64,000 nt of DNA from NCBI GenBank assembly GCA_030411725.1, contig MU839829.1:248001-312000 (forward strand), written 5' to 3'. This document shows, one piece after another, positions 1-11,527 of the stretch. The DNA is from Echria macrotheca. Lineage: Eukaryota; Ascomycota; Sordariomycetes; Sordariales; Schizotheciaceae. The notes below the pieces were generated by a model. It saw nothing but the letters and a program-made list of their open reading frames with translations. It made no database searches and was not told the DNA's origin. The position numbers were made by a program, and so were the translations under genes. Position 1 is the first letter of the stretch. Each line of letters starts with the position of its first letter.

Positions 1-1195
1 ATTTATCCAGTTCTCTTTTGGATTATAAGGCAAAAGATGAAGAAGTTAGTTGAAGATGGGAATACACGCTGATGCCAAGCCGAGCACTCTTTAGCCGTTT
101 AAACAAAACGTCTGAGAACACAAGAACCTCAAAGAACTCGGACCCTCGCAGAGGAAATTATATAATACTTACACTGAGAAAATACTCCGCATTCAATCTC
201 ACTTATCAATCCAACATCATATTTGGTCCCGACCCCGAACCGGATCCAAACACCACGATGAAGATGACGTGAGAGCAATCGACACCCGCGTCTCCCTAAA
301 GCCCACCAATAAGCCAAAGCCTCGTACTAATGCCTTGTAATACGTCGTCACATCGGTCATCTTCCGAGCTTGGCATCTCTTAAATCTCCGAACCGGCGAA
401 TACAGACCGTCCGCCGAGTCGCCGGCAGATCCGTTCCCAGTAATCACTAATTACCGGCACCCGTCCCGAAGTCATCCGACTTCTCCTGCTATTATATGTA
501 AACAAACTGCTCGTTTACTGACTTGAATCCGTATCATCACGCTCGTGTAATCTTTCTATCGGAGTGCACCTGAAAGAAAACATATGACACCAAGGCAGAG
601 ACCGTCACCGGGATGGTGATCGCCCATCGCCCAGTACAGCCAGAATGTCGACTTCGTTGCAGGGACTCTTGCACCTGTGCTAAAATCCAGGATCGGCATC
701 GCGAACAAGGTCTAATCACGAAGACGTTAGCGCATGCTAGGAGCTGCAAATATGACCGAACGAACCGCTAGGAAAGTTCCAGGGAGAAAGGCCATGGTCA
801 GCACGGCGATGGCTTTCATGACCGAGCTGTCAAGCATTTAACGTCGGGAAAGTCTCGAAATCTGTGCCCAAGCTTGCTGTGTGTGTACCAAAGTAGGTCC
901 CAGGCTAATCCGACCCGGAGGCCATCGAAAGGTCTTGGAAGCGTCTTCGATGGATCGTCGTCTGCGTGTATTCAGCGCCTTAGAATCCCAACTTTGGCTA
1001 TATGCCAGTACGACCCGCCAAGGCCAGGGCCGTGAGTGTAAGCTGAGCTGCTGAAATCCTGTTTGCCAAAGGAGTTCGACTTGGATCGGGTGGAAAGCTG
1101 TTATTATGGGTGCCCTCCCCATCAAATCTCCTGGACCCCTAGTAATACAGTGGAAGAAAGAGGAAGAAACAGAAACACAGAAGTTGAGTGCCGTC
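1..1195. other. gene-poor stretch at the left edge
   Basis: No convincing coding region is visible here. The short open frames have no recognisable motif and no splice partners. The right part is the 3' flank of the minus-strand GH55 fusion gene, and the open frames at 838-1368 and 1106-1546 are shadows of that gene or of its trailer. Confidence 0.6.
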
Positions 1196-4100
1196 CTAGC
1201 GCCACAAAAACCCTCGCTTCTCCGTCGTCCGAGTGGTCCCATTCCCACATCCGCCCGGCGGACACCCATTCGGCTTATTCTCTTCCACACAACCATGTCC
1301 CACGCAGAACTCGCTGCAGAATTTAGAAGTGACGTTAACAGCCAGGTCGTCGGGCAAGTAGTTGACACCGACGATCTTGTCGCCGCCGTGGGCCTCGCGC
1401 TCGAACGACTTCTGCAGCACGTAGCACGGCGTGGGATAGGTCGGATCGACCATGGGCGCGGTCTGCGGCCGCACCTGGAAGACGGCCATGTTGAAGAAGC
1501 AGCCGTTGACGGGGTCGTAGCCGTCGGGCCGGATGGTGATGTTTAGCGGCCGGCTGCTGTCGGTCGCGTCCTCGCCGTAGTAGGCGCCCGTCGCGGCCTG
1601 GCAGTGGATCGAGCCGCGGTACAGACGGAGCAGCTCGCCGTTCTTGAAGAGGTTGGCGACGCGCGAGTCGGCCGGGCGCGAGTACAGGTTGGGATTTGTC
1701 ACGGTGTAGCCCTGGTTGCCCTCGCCCAGCACGTGGAGCGTGTAGCAGTGGCCGTCGATCCATTCCGACGTCGGGCTGCGGGCCTTGTTCTTGCAGTCGG
1801 CCTCGCGCAGCGAGTCTTTGAGGATATAGTGCGGTCCGCTTCGGCCGGTCAGGGCGACGAGGACGAGACCGATTCTTATATTCGTGTAGAGGAACTCGCT
1901 GTATGCGTTGAACTCTTCCCCGGTAGGGAGCGTGATGAAGCGCTGGTCGGACAGGTACTGCGCAACGTCGGACTTCAGCTTCGTTCTGGCGCCGGGCCGG
2001 CCGTACTCGGATGATGATGGAAACCAAACACGGTTCCACGACGTCAAGTTCCCATAATAATAGAAATCCATCGCGTACTTCTCCATCTGGGTCTTGTGGG
2101 CGTCGAGGAACCAGTCCATGGCCTCCAGCATGGTTGCCTTGTATTCCTTTTCTCGCTCGGCCTTATCCTCCTCTTCCGATATGTATTCCTGAGCCGAATC
2201 AAAGACAAGGCCCATAATTTCGACCACCTCGGCACTCCTTTCTGCAGTCTTGCCGCCCGGGGTGGCGGCGAAGCCAACGCCGATGAAGCTAAAGACTTGA
2301 GATATTATCTTCAACGTCTTCTTCAAGCCAAGAACATCATCGTCCAATTTTGTCAAGTTGCCGGCGATAAAGTTGATCTCATGGGTCATGTTTGCCTTAT
2401 CGAAGAAGGCCATATCGCTCATAGCTCGGGCGAACCCGGCCTGGTACTCCATCACCTGTAATACCCAGTATATCGAGGGGTCGCGGTAGTTGTTGCAGCT
2501 CTCGACCGCAGGGCATGTAACAAGGTTGTGAATGTCGCTGCACGTGTGTGCGTTAGCGGAGAAGCGCGCGTAAAAACAAAAGTCCCAAGGGCCTGGAAGT
2601 TGGCAAAACGTTGGTCAGCATCCTATTCTAAACAATTTTAGGTTTTTAGCTTACCGCCGATAGCTTGGAGATGGGACTCGTTGTGACAGTTGGCATAAAG
2701 CTTGTCCAGCGCGCACAGGTACCCGCCATATCGAGTCAAGCTCCTCGCGTAGTCCGCAATCGGTAACTCGTCATCTGAAGAGTGACACAAGTCTAACCCA
2801 TAACAATCCCCTATAATCTTGTCAAGATCTTCTCCCATATCACTATCATTCCGCTGTCAGCAGTTTCCCTCTTGGTAGCATATGGAGCGCTCACATTAAC
2901 GAGCCTCGGAGGATATTCGGGAACGGTGTCGCCTTGACCCATCCTGCAATGACCGACGTCCAGGGGCTTTTCTGGATAAGCATCTGGTTGTCCTTGGCCA
3001 AAATGAAGCGGTCGTTTTCCATTGTTATCATCTGCTCGGCGCCCACGGTAAACAGATTATACAGGTGTATGCCGCTGCTTGGACGATCAACCCACACCAA
3101 GCTCTTCTGGCATGCCATCTTCTCGATACAGTCTTGGCCGTAGTGGTCGTAGAACCAGCTGTAGAGACCGGCGCCAACGACGTGGATGTCCTTGGATCCG
3201 CTTATGTGAAGTGCCCAGGCTGCCCGGCAGCTGTTATTGTCCTTGCACGTGTCGAAGGCTGGGTCGCTGGGAAAGGTCCGCTTTGCAACGCTCTTGCTGA
3301 AGGGGTTTGGTGCAACAGTCTGAATCTACATCCCCGTCGGGTTTCTGTCAGCCTTGAGCTGCGTACGATTAGTTTGCACGGCGACTCACCAGTCCCATAA
3401 AGACATTTTCTGCCCGGTTGAGTTGATACTGGTATAGGACATTGTGCTCACTGGCGGTTGCCCAGAGCCAGGTCGGTCGAGTACTCTCAATGAGGATGCC
3501 TGCGATCGTATTAGTAGACGTATCCTCGGGTGGGTGGATATGTGATGAAACAAACCTCGGGCGACGTAAATATCGAGTTGAGCTTCGCTCAGCGAAGGAG
3601 GGTCATCGAGGTCGTGATCAGCCGTCCTGCGCGATACTGTCAGGAACTCCAGTGCCGGAAGCACCGTGGCCTACAGAAGGTAGGTGGCATGACATACCAG
3701 GCCCATACATTCTCCAGATACGCACTAGATGTATTAGTTAGGTGGAGCAATAAAGAGCCCGCGATGCACTGTGGCTTTGTGCTCCCAGACAGTCTAGGAC
3801 AGTCGCCTGCTTGAAGCCCTGTGCCTGCCGCACCGCCGATGCGGAAGTGGGAATCTTGTGCGTGTCAGCGGGGTCTATTTCCATCCTGGGAATAGTGAGG
3901 AAAAAGGGGTAAATAGGCCCCTAATAACGTACCCCACATCGCAGCCGTTCCTTGGGATCCGGCTCGCAGATTCCACTCCATGCCCACAAGGCCGGCGGTC
4001 GGGCCTTGTGCAGTGAAGAGCAAGTCGGAGAGCTCCACGCCTCCCGTCTGGCCCTTAATCCCGACCTGAATCATGGGTCGTGGGTTTTCCATATCCTGGA

Positions 4101-6089
4101 ATTTCTAGTGAATGTGCATGTTAACATCTGGGCCTCCCTTCCGGCAGCTAAGAAACATAGGTATAGACTAACCGTTCCAGATGCTACGATCTGCGACCAA
4201 CACATTCCCACAATGACACTGCCAGATGGGACCTGGATGTGGCATTAGCATCGCCGGTGCTAGAGGAGGAAAACGACACCCTCTGCAAAGAATCGGAGAA
4301 AAACATACAAAAACGGTATCGGTAACAATGTAGGAGCCAGCAGGGAGAAAAATGGCAATCTGTATCCTGGCTGCTAGAGCAAAAGCCAAATTGAGCGCGG
4401 CGGTGTCGTCTGTTTTCCCATCACCTAGAGCCCGCCAGTCAGCATTGGACAAGATTCATCCGAGAAGCCAAGGCACACGCATGTAAAGCTCAGGGTTTCA
4501 TACCTTTTGCATTTGGGACAAAAAAGTCGGAGCGATCCTCGTACTGAGGCCTCGATCGATCGAAATAGCCATTCCCTGGGTTTTGAGCATTCAAGAGACC
4601 CTGAGGAACCTTGGGCCGCAGCTTTTCATCCCAGACGCCATCGCCAAAGGAATCCTTTTGATCGTTCAGACCAGATTCCACATCGCTGTCTGACTTTCGA
4701 GCATCGGATTCCACAAACAGGTTTCCGACGAACCAGGAGTCCAAATACCGGCTGCCACCCTCCAGGACAGACCTGGAAGCCGTAGCAGAGACCATGGTTC
4801 CGACGTCGGTGTACTGCACGTTGAGCAGCGTCAGACTGGCCTGTTTCTTGGATTTTTGCGGTCTCTGGTCCAACAGAATGCCAGTTTTGACGCGTTCAAA
4901 ACTCGAGTCCACGACGGTGATGGAACCCCCGGGGAAGTCGCCGGTGGTGAAGTTGATGCCGACCTCGACGTCCGAGATGTAGAGCCCTTTCCACACCCAT
5001 CCCCAGTCCCATAGCATTCTGATGGCATTCTTGGAGTTGCGGAACCACAGGTTCTTTGACGTGAACTGCTGGCTGCCGCCTGTGTCTGTTTGTTAGCCGG
5101 CACTTGCACCAGAATTTCTGATACTGGGAGTCACTAACAAAGCATGCCGGATTCTCCGCCATCGAAAACGAGGTCGCCGAGCAAGCCACCGCTCCTATTG
5201 TGTGGTGAGTGTCTAAATTGGGGACATCAGAATTTCCAAGTTGGGTACATGTACTGACCCATTCTCGATAAACAGACCGATTTGGTCGCTGCCCTGTCTC
5301 ATTACGAAATGGATGTTTTGCAGGCTTGTGGCTTTGGGAGTATCAGCACCAAAAGCCAAGAGTGGATTTGACGCTCATTGGGAGACCCTTCATTACCTTG
5401 TGCAACCTGCCCTGTGAGTTGGTTGTTAGTCGAGACTACAAGAGAGATAATAGGTGGGGACATACAGTGTATTCCTTTGACCTCGGGGGTTGTCGTGGCC
5501 CGAGTATCAATGACAAAATTCCTCACCTGCCGGAAGAAGTTCGCCGTGTTCAGGTACCACTCACCATCCGAGCCCCACCGGTGGTTGTATTCGCCCGTAT
5601 AGACGTCCGAGCTGATCACACCCAGGTCGGTAAACTGCTGGGAAGAAACAAGAACCGGGAAGTCGTGGGGGTCGCCGATGAGCTGGAGTTTGCGCGAGTT
5701 ATGGCCGGAGTCCATGGATCTGCTGTACGGTGATCGGACCCGGATACTCTCTGCCAGAGCTCCTCGATCATGTCATCCGAGGCCATGGATCCGATATGGG
5801 GGTTCTCCTGCTTCCATTTTGTGACAAAGTTGTCGTATTCAACCCTCGTAAGAGCCTGAAGAGACCGGGGTAGAGGATCTACGATGAAGCAAAATAACGC
5901 GATTAGCTGAGGACTGGAATCCTGTAAAGACCAAGATACCTAGCCACTCGAGTAGGCCATGGCCTCTGGGCTGTGAAAGTGGGACGGGAAAGAGAACTTA
6001 CCGTGCGACCCAGCCGGGGCTTTTGCCTCGGGTCCAGTAGCAACACATGGCACAACCACAAAGGCAAGAACCACCGCCGGAAGTCTCAT
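1196..6089 (-). CDS. secreted GH55-type beta-1,3-glucanase fused to an unrecognised C-terminal domain
   Basis: I read 16 exons on the minus strand: 6089-6002, 5878-5748, 5682-5466, 5411-5397, 5331-5259, 5194-5139, 5079-4504, 4424-4309, 4232-4173, 4104-3933, 3854-3698, 3626-3556, 3499-3390, 3325-2895, 2842-2655 and 2592-1196. Every phase closes, giving 1285 residues. Residues 1 to about 19 are a signal peptide (MRLPAVVLAFVVVPCVA). Residues about 74-760 follow the GH55 double beta-helix: LIGDP, FFRQVRNFVID, GIHWQVAQATSLQNI, ENGSGGLLGDLVF and WDWGWVWKGL, then the second-lobe start KGDGKTDDTAAL near residue 386 and SEHNVLYQYQL. GH55 enzymes cleave beta-1,3-glucan outside the cell. The first-lobe GDGVTDD/PGTY rung is absent. 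The last 520 or so residues (Cys-rich, a helical hydrophobic part, Cys-rich again) I do not recognise. The fusion rests on a phase-2 intron (2894-2843, donor GTGAGC, branch CTGAC). Activity is inferred; the fold assignment is strong. Confidence 0.85.
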
Positions 6090-7164
6090 GTTAATGTGCG
6101 GTGCTTGTTGGTGGTAACAAAGGGAGGCTTGAGTATGAACGTCTTCGCGAGACTTCCCCGAAACGGGGCAGTCAGCTAGGGACTCAGCGGTCTCATATAT
6201 TCCTGTAACTAATCTGTTCGGCCCGGCTCAAATGACTTGCTGGACTTGCAACCCAAGTGGGCTCACGGGGATAAGGAGCATCCGATTTGACTGCCGTGTC
6301 TGCTGAAAACGACCAAAAGGCTCTAGACTTTGCCCAACCCTCGCCTCCCCTCTCTCAATGTAGTGGATGTATTATCCATACAAGTTCCAGATGAGGTGTT
6401 GCCATGCCAAGAGAAATGGTATTGTTGAAGTCTTTGGCTTGATGCCTCTGCCTCCTTCGAGCAGCAGAAGCAGGTGTATTCGGTACAGATGCTTGGAAGC
6501 CGAGGTCCCTGTAGTATAGGAGATGCATTATCTATGTGGCATATAGGTTCATAGCGGAGACATGTGGCGCTGTAGATAGGACCACGCTAGGCCTTTAGTT
6601 GTACTCGCACCAGCCAGCCTGTTCTCGTTGCGCAACCAACAGCAGCGGCTGACATTCGGGAGCGATAGTGCATCATTCTTTACCTCTGCATATCACCTGG
6701 GAGGCCGGATTATTGCACCAACGTCCCGGATAATGGCAGTCGCTACCACTGTACTGGGACCGTCGATTGGTCGTCATCGTCCACGAGCCCAAGGAGTAAA
6801 GACGTACAGTGTACACACGGTACCAAATGCAGGGACTCACCTGATAGGAGGGAGCCCTCAAAGGAAATGCCTATTTTCAGCCAGCTCTTGACGGCCGGGG
6901 ATGAACCACACTCGCAGTATTTAGCCAGTCGAGCCGGGCCCTCTTACTCCCGACAACCCCATCATTTCAGTTTTAAAATGAGCTGCCGATAATCGGGCCG
7001 GGCCTGTGGCAGCAACAATCTGCAGCAAAACCGAAATAAAGATATCCTAATCTCCTCCTGCAAGCGCGCGTAACCAACATTCACACGCATCCTGGGTATC
7101 CCACGACTCTATCTCCCACCGCTATGTCAGGGGGCCACACTACCTTTGTATACACCCGAGAAAC
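6090..7164. other. intergenic region between divergent secreted-protein genes
   Basis: This holds the upstream region of the minus-strand GH55 fusion gene (TATA-like tcatatatt near 6191) and of the plus-strand Ecm33-like gene. I see no gene and no RNA gene in it. Confidence 0.6.
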
Positions 7165-8720
7165 ATGGGCCAAAAATACCGGCCTCGCCGGCCGGGCCTC
7201 TGGCTGGCCCTCTATGCACTGTTTCGGTTCACAGAAGCTCAGAACACCAACGCGTGCGGCGTAGGGTCCAACTACACAGTAGGCTCCAACTATACGATCA
7301 CTTCACAAAACGACGCGGACCTCTTCATTAGCTGCAACAGGCCTCCAGACGGAAAGCTCTTTGAGCCTACCGGCGATCTGATCATCAGTCCCTCGACACC
7401 CCAAGATATCAAGCTCATCAGCAGCGACACAGTCATCAACGGGACTGTCGTGGCAGAAAACAACCCTTTCCTACGCAGCCTTACCTACGCGCTCGAACCG
7501 GGGCAGTTCGACTTCGGCCCGGGAGGATATGGCATCACCCTACGCAATCTTTCCCACCTGCAGTCGCTCTCGATCAACGCGAGCGTGATGCTCTGGGGAC
7601 CTGTCATCTTCGACAACCTCCCGGCACTCGAGTCGCTATCGATGCTGGGATACACGCCCTTCAACTTCAACCTCACCATCTCCCACCTCCCCCTCCTCAA
7701 AACCATAGTCACCTCGGACAGCAACCCCTACGTCACAGCCGTCAAAAACATAACCATCAACGACGTCCCCACCCTCGAGTCCCTCGACGCCTTTTTCCAG
7801 GTCGGGCTCCCATCCACCAACATCACCGCCGCCGGCATCCCCGCCGTCACGAACCTGACCTACGCGCTCCTCCACGCAGACCACGTATCGATCCAAGCCA
7901 GCGGCAACCTCTCCCTCCTCTTCAGGGGGTGGTGCTCCTTCCAGCCCTCGTACATCTGCAAATTCCCCCGCTACTCGGAGGAGGGCTTCACCATCCGCAC
8001 GGCCGACCTCTCGCTCTCTGGCCTCTCCAACCTCCAAACCCACCACGAAGCCTACGTCCGCCTCGGCACGCTCCGCGCTTCCGCCAATACCTTCTCCAAC
8101 ATCTCGCTCGACTTTGCGGATCTCCAGGGTCTGTATCTGCTCGACAACCCGCGCCTCGAGCGGGTCTGGCTGCGCCGGCGGTCGGGGAACTTCTCCTGGC
8201 AAGAGCTCGTCATCCGGAATAACCCGCTCCTGCGGTTCGGCGGGAGCAGGGCGGATAGGGCGGCTGATTTGGCTGAGCCGACGGCTTTTATTGGGGATGA
8301 CGAGCTGAATACGACGTTTTATTGGCCTGCTAGAGATATCGATTCCGTCGAGCTCGAGGGACCGTTTGATAATGAGTTTTTGTGAGTATTTTTTCTTTTT
8401 CTGTGTAGTTCGAAATGAAAGAGTTGTGGTGCGTTGCTGACGGCTGTGTCTGTGGGTGGTGTAGCCAGCCGTTTATCGATCGGCGCACTGACGGGTCGGC
8501 GAATCAGTCGCGGGTTTTGAAGAGGTTTGTTGTGGACTCGACGTTGCCGCCGGATCGGTTTAATTGTACGGGTCTTGACCGGCTGAGGCGGGCGGGGATA
8601 CTCAAGGGGGAGTACCGGTGCCAGGGGCAGACGCTTCCGGAGGCGGCCGGAGCTCAGTTGGCGGTGGGAGGGACATGGGCGTTAATGGTTGGCTTGGCGG
8701 TTTTAATTGGGAATTTGTGA
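7165..8720 (+). CDS. Ecm33/Sps2-like GPI-anchored cell-wall protein
   Basis: Two exons (7165-8381 and 8465-8720, donor GTGAGT, acceptor GTAG) encode 490 residues. The N-terminus has basic residues followed by a hydrophobic signal (LWLALYALFRFTEAQ). The body has irregular leucine-rich, receptor-L-like units (ITLRNLSHLQSLSI, IFDNLPALESLSM, LYLLDNPRLERVWL), many N-glycosylation sequons and a hydrophobic C-terminal tail (LAVGGTWALMVGLAVLIGNL) fitting a GPI signal. Proteins of this family are wall or membrane glycoproteins needed for wall integrity. The second exon supplies the Cys-rich end (FNCTGLDR, EYRCQG). The family call rests on architecture rather than on one diagnostic motif. Confidence 0.75.
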
Positions 8721-8995
8721 TTTGGATCTGTTAATGTGTTATGTGTTTAATGTCCATAGCGAGGTGTCAATGAGGTCGGGCGGGAATATGTGCGTTTTTA
8801 TTCACGTCTATGTAGAAAAATGTGTGAGATTGGTGACAATTCATGGCCATGAAGTTATGCAATGACTTGAGAACAGGATAGGCGGGTGGAATCCTGGACA
8901 ACAACTACTAAAGTAATAGAAGACCTGGAAGCCGTACGAAAACAGCAAATCTAGAAAACAAATACTTGAGAAACACCCAACAAACTTGAAAACTC

Positions 8996-9895
8996 CTAAG
9001 AACGTGGCGACCTCGACCTGGTCCTCCCCCGTGCATCCCGTCCCCAAGAGAGAAGCCGATCCAACATCCGTCCCCGCTCGTCAAGCCGTGACCTGAGATC
9101 TCGCAGCTCGTCCCGGACGCTTTGCAACTCCTTAGCATGATCATCCTTGGCCGCGAGGAGTTCCGCCTTCAGCTTGGCGTTTTCTTTGCGGAGCTCCTGG
9201 ACTTCGTGGTCTTCGCGATCATAGGGACTTTCTTGTTGGTCGGGCTCGGTGTGACTGGCTGTGCTGGCGCTGACTTCCCTGATGGAGACTATTGTGTCCG
9301 CTTCTGTGACCGCGGCAGCCCTTGGTTTCCTTGTCTTCTTGGGCGGGTGTGCACCAAGTATTTCCCCATTCGTGACCGGGCTATCCTCCCGCACACGCTT
9401 GGTTGTTTCACTTGTCCCAGGCTGCTGGGGATTAACCCCAGGGAACGATGACGGACTATGAGAAGTCGACGCCGCGTCACCAGAACCCGCAGAGGGAAGG
9501 AGTGTACCAACATGCCGGGATGCCACATGTCGATCGCGGTTATCCTTGCGCGAGAAACCGACCCGGTGACGCTTGCACTGTGGCACGGGACAATAAAACA
9601 CCTCTCTCTGGCCGGGATCACTGTGCTTCTCCCGCTTGTGCCGCTCGAGGTCGGGAATCCGAGAAAAGGTTTTTCGGGTAGGACACTCGTCGCAGACGAT
9701 GTGTTTAGTTGACGGATCGTGGCTAGCCAGAGTTAGAAACGTGTATCAGGGCGAGGGAGCGGGCTTACGACGGTTGGGCCTCAGGGCGGGACACTGTCAC
9801 TGTGTCCGCCGCGAGTTCGGAGGCGAGCGGCGGCGAAGGTCCGGTGTTGATTTCAAAGCTTGCAGGGAGGTCATGTACCGGCGAAGCTTCGTCTT
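8996..9895 (-). CDS. C2H2 zinc-finger/coiled-coil protein (C-terminal part of a possible membrane-linked protein)
   Basis: The last exon (9728-8996) carries two C2H2 fingers: one starts CDECPTRKTFSRIPDLERH with a second His in KREKH, the other is CPVPQC...SRKDNRDRH...SRH. A nuclear-signal-like KRVREDS/PPKKTRKPR stretch follows, then a heptad-rich coiled coil (VQELRKENAKLKAEL) and an Arg/Ser tail (GRTRSRSPRS). A GTAAGC...CTAAC...TAG intron (9769-9729) joins it to an upstream acidic exon (GDDFLKPFDPNAVDFGF, TEPRVMAAVAQPL), which looks like an activation region and reaches to about 10148. This supports a DNA-binding regulator. The coordinates here cover the C2H2 end and part of the acidic exon; the membrane part is given as its own entry. 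Confidence 0.7.
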
Positions 9896-10855
9896 CGAAG
9901 CTGTCGGTTATGAGTACCGGTGCTCCTGTAAGAGGCTGAGCGACGGCGGCCATGACCCTCGGTTCCGTCGGGTTGTCGACAAGCGGATCGAATCCGAAGT
10001 CTACGGCATTAGGGTCGAAGGGTTTGAGGAAGTCGTCACCGAAATCGTAATGAGGTTCGTTGAAGTCGGGATAAAAATTCGGTAAGTGAAATTCGGTAGG
10101 ACTGGAGAAATCCGGCTCGGCGTCGAAGTAGTTGTCGAGATAGATGTCGTCTTCCTGATCATCAGCCGGGCAGCACTTGGGAAAACAATGAGCGAAGACA
10201 TACCGTATGGGCCAGAAATTGAATGCGGCCTGAATCTCCAAAACGAACCCCAGAGCACAATGAGTGCGATGCCCACAGACCAGGGCATTGTCGCCAGCGT
10301 GGCGTAGGGCCGACGGGTTTTCGATGGGGCCTTCTTGAACCGGGCAAAGATGATCACGAGAACGACCTCGACCCATGCCTCCAGAAGCAGAGAGCAAGCC
10401 TGTAATGGGGGCACTACGTGCGCAAGGCTGGCGGCCGTGAGAATCAACCTGAGAATTCCCAGGTCCTTGACGGACCAGGTCAGTTTTTGGGCCAGAGTAA
10501 ACAGGCTCTGCTCAAGCTTGTCGATGAGCTCCGATGAGGTCACTATTAAGGTGACGTTCTCATCGCGAATCCAGGGGCATTTGAACTCCCGGAGGTATTC
10601 GTCGCAAGGACCAATAGGAATAACAATTAAAGGGAGTTTAGTTAAAAAGTCACGCCAAGCGACGAGTGGTTCAACCATTATAAAAGTCTGTGGAGTCTCA
10701 AAACCCCAGGACTTGTAGGGAGTCTCTGTCGTGGAAGCCATGAAGGATAAAGCAACCAGAATGGTTAACAAAACTGCGGGGCCAACAGCATAAATACTCC
10801 AAATCGCCCCGAAGACTGGTCCGACCGCCTCAATTTTTGAGACCAAATTCCTCAA
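9896..10855 (-). CDS. multi-pass membrane segment plus acidic linker, probable N-terminal part of the C2H2 protein
   Basis: From about 10855 to 10200 a minus-strand frame encodes hydrophobic spans (AVGPAVLLTILVALSFMA, ACSLLLEAWVEVVLVIIFARF, MPWSVGIALIVLWGSFW) around a charged loop. An excellent donor (GTATGT at 10200) follows GPYG. The acidic C2H2 frame can only be joined in phase through the acceptor ...CAGGAAG (end about 10148). The better-looking CAG four bases earlier would shift the frame to an early stop. No ATG opens the frame at its left end: the first in-frame ATG is at 10741 (MASTTETPYKSW), which would drop the first membrane span. A 5' exon may therefore be missing. Two separate genes are the alternative. 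Confidence 0.45.
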
Positions 10856-10864
10856 ACGTTAGTT

Positions 10865-10967
10865 TTGCCTCAAACCCGTCGAGGCAACCCCTCAACCCCT
10901 CACCAGGCTGCGGGTGCCTGGAGTTGCCTCAAATTCCGAGGCAAACCGGGCGAGGACCATGAGGCAA
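10865..10967. repeat. cluster of GAGGCAA/TTGCCTC inverted repeats
   Basis: TTGCCTC occurs at 10865 and 10924, and GAGGCAA at 10881, 10938 and 10961. The first four form two head-to-head pairs (spacers of 9 and 7 nt) able to make 7-bp stems. The cluster lies immediately upstream of the minus-strand membrane/C2H2 frame, so it could be a promoter element or an RNA structure in its leader. Confidence 0.7.
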
Positions 10968-11527
10968 CCCGCCGCCCAATGAGAGAAAAGAAGGCTGCCA
11001 TGTCTGCTGTTTAGAGAGGAGGGATAGCGCGTTAGTTAGTGGTTCGCGGGAAGTGCCGATTTCATACCGCCAATGATACTTCTCCTTGATGATGCATATA
11101 CAACAAGGAGAGAAGGGGTTTACACTTAGGTACTCAGCTTCACCGCCTGCTTGTTTGGTCCTCAAAGTGGTACTTATTGACACCCAAGCAAGTCGGAAAC
11201 ACCACGCCTGGTAGCAGCGGTGCCCAGTACAAGCTCAGGGGATAATGAGAATTGTGTCAATCAATGGATAACAAAGATGAATTCGAAAGCTGCCATGAAA
11301 CTAAGTACCTATTGATGAAACACCGAATCAGGCCTAGCGCAGGTGGTAGCGCTGCGGTCGTTCATCGTGTGGCTGGCCAACCCCATTATCCACTGTAACC
11401 GTCAGAGACATCGTAAAATATATACAGATTCCCAGTTTCCTATTCCGTGGAGATGATTCGTAACCAAGACACATATACCTCTACCCAGTGTGGCTTCACA
11501 TCCTCCCTAGCAAATCGCCCAACCACA
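10968..11527. other. intergenic region
   Basis: I see no gene here. A fragment near 11336-11360 resembles a tRNA A-box but has no T-arm. The right end is the promoter side of the small membrane protein at 11528. Confidence 0.5.

Noticed and set aside
1335..2039. long alternative minus frame inside the GH55 fusion gene
   Set aside because: It is an Arg/Pro-rich shadow of the real frame, which closes phase with the upstream exons.
7636..8202. 188-codon antisense frame within the Ecm33-like gene
   Set aside because: Antisense shadow of a codon-biased gene, Val/Gly/Glu-rich without motif.
11334..11365. tRNA A-box-like GTGGTAGCGCTGCGG
   Set aside because: No T-arm or acceptor pairing follows within a plausible distance.
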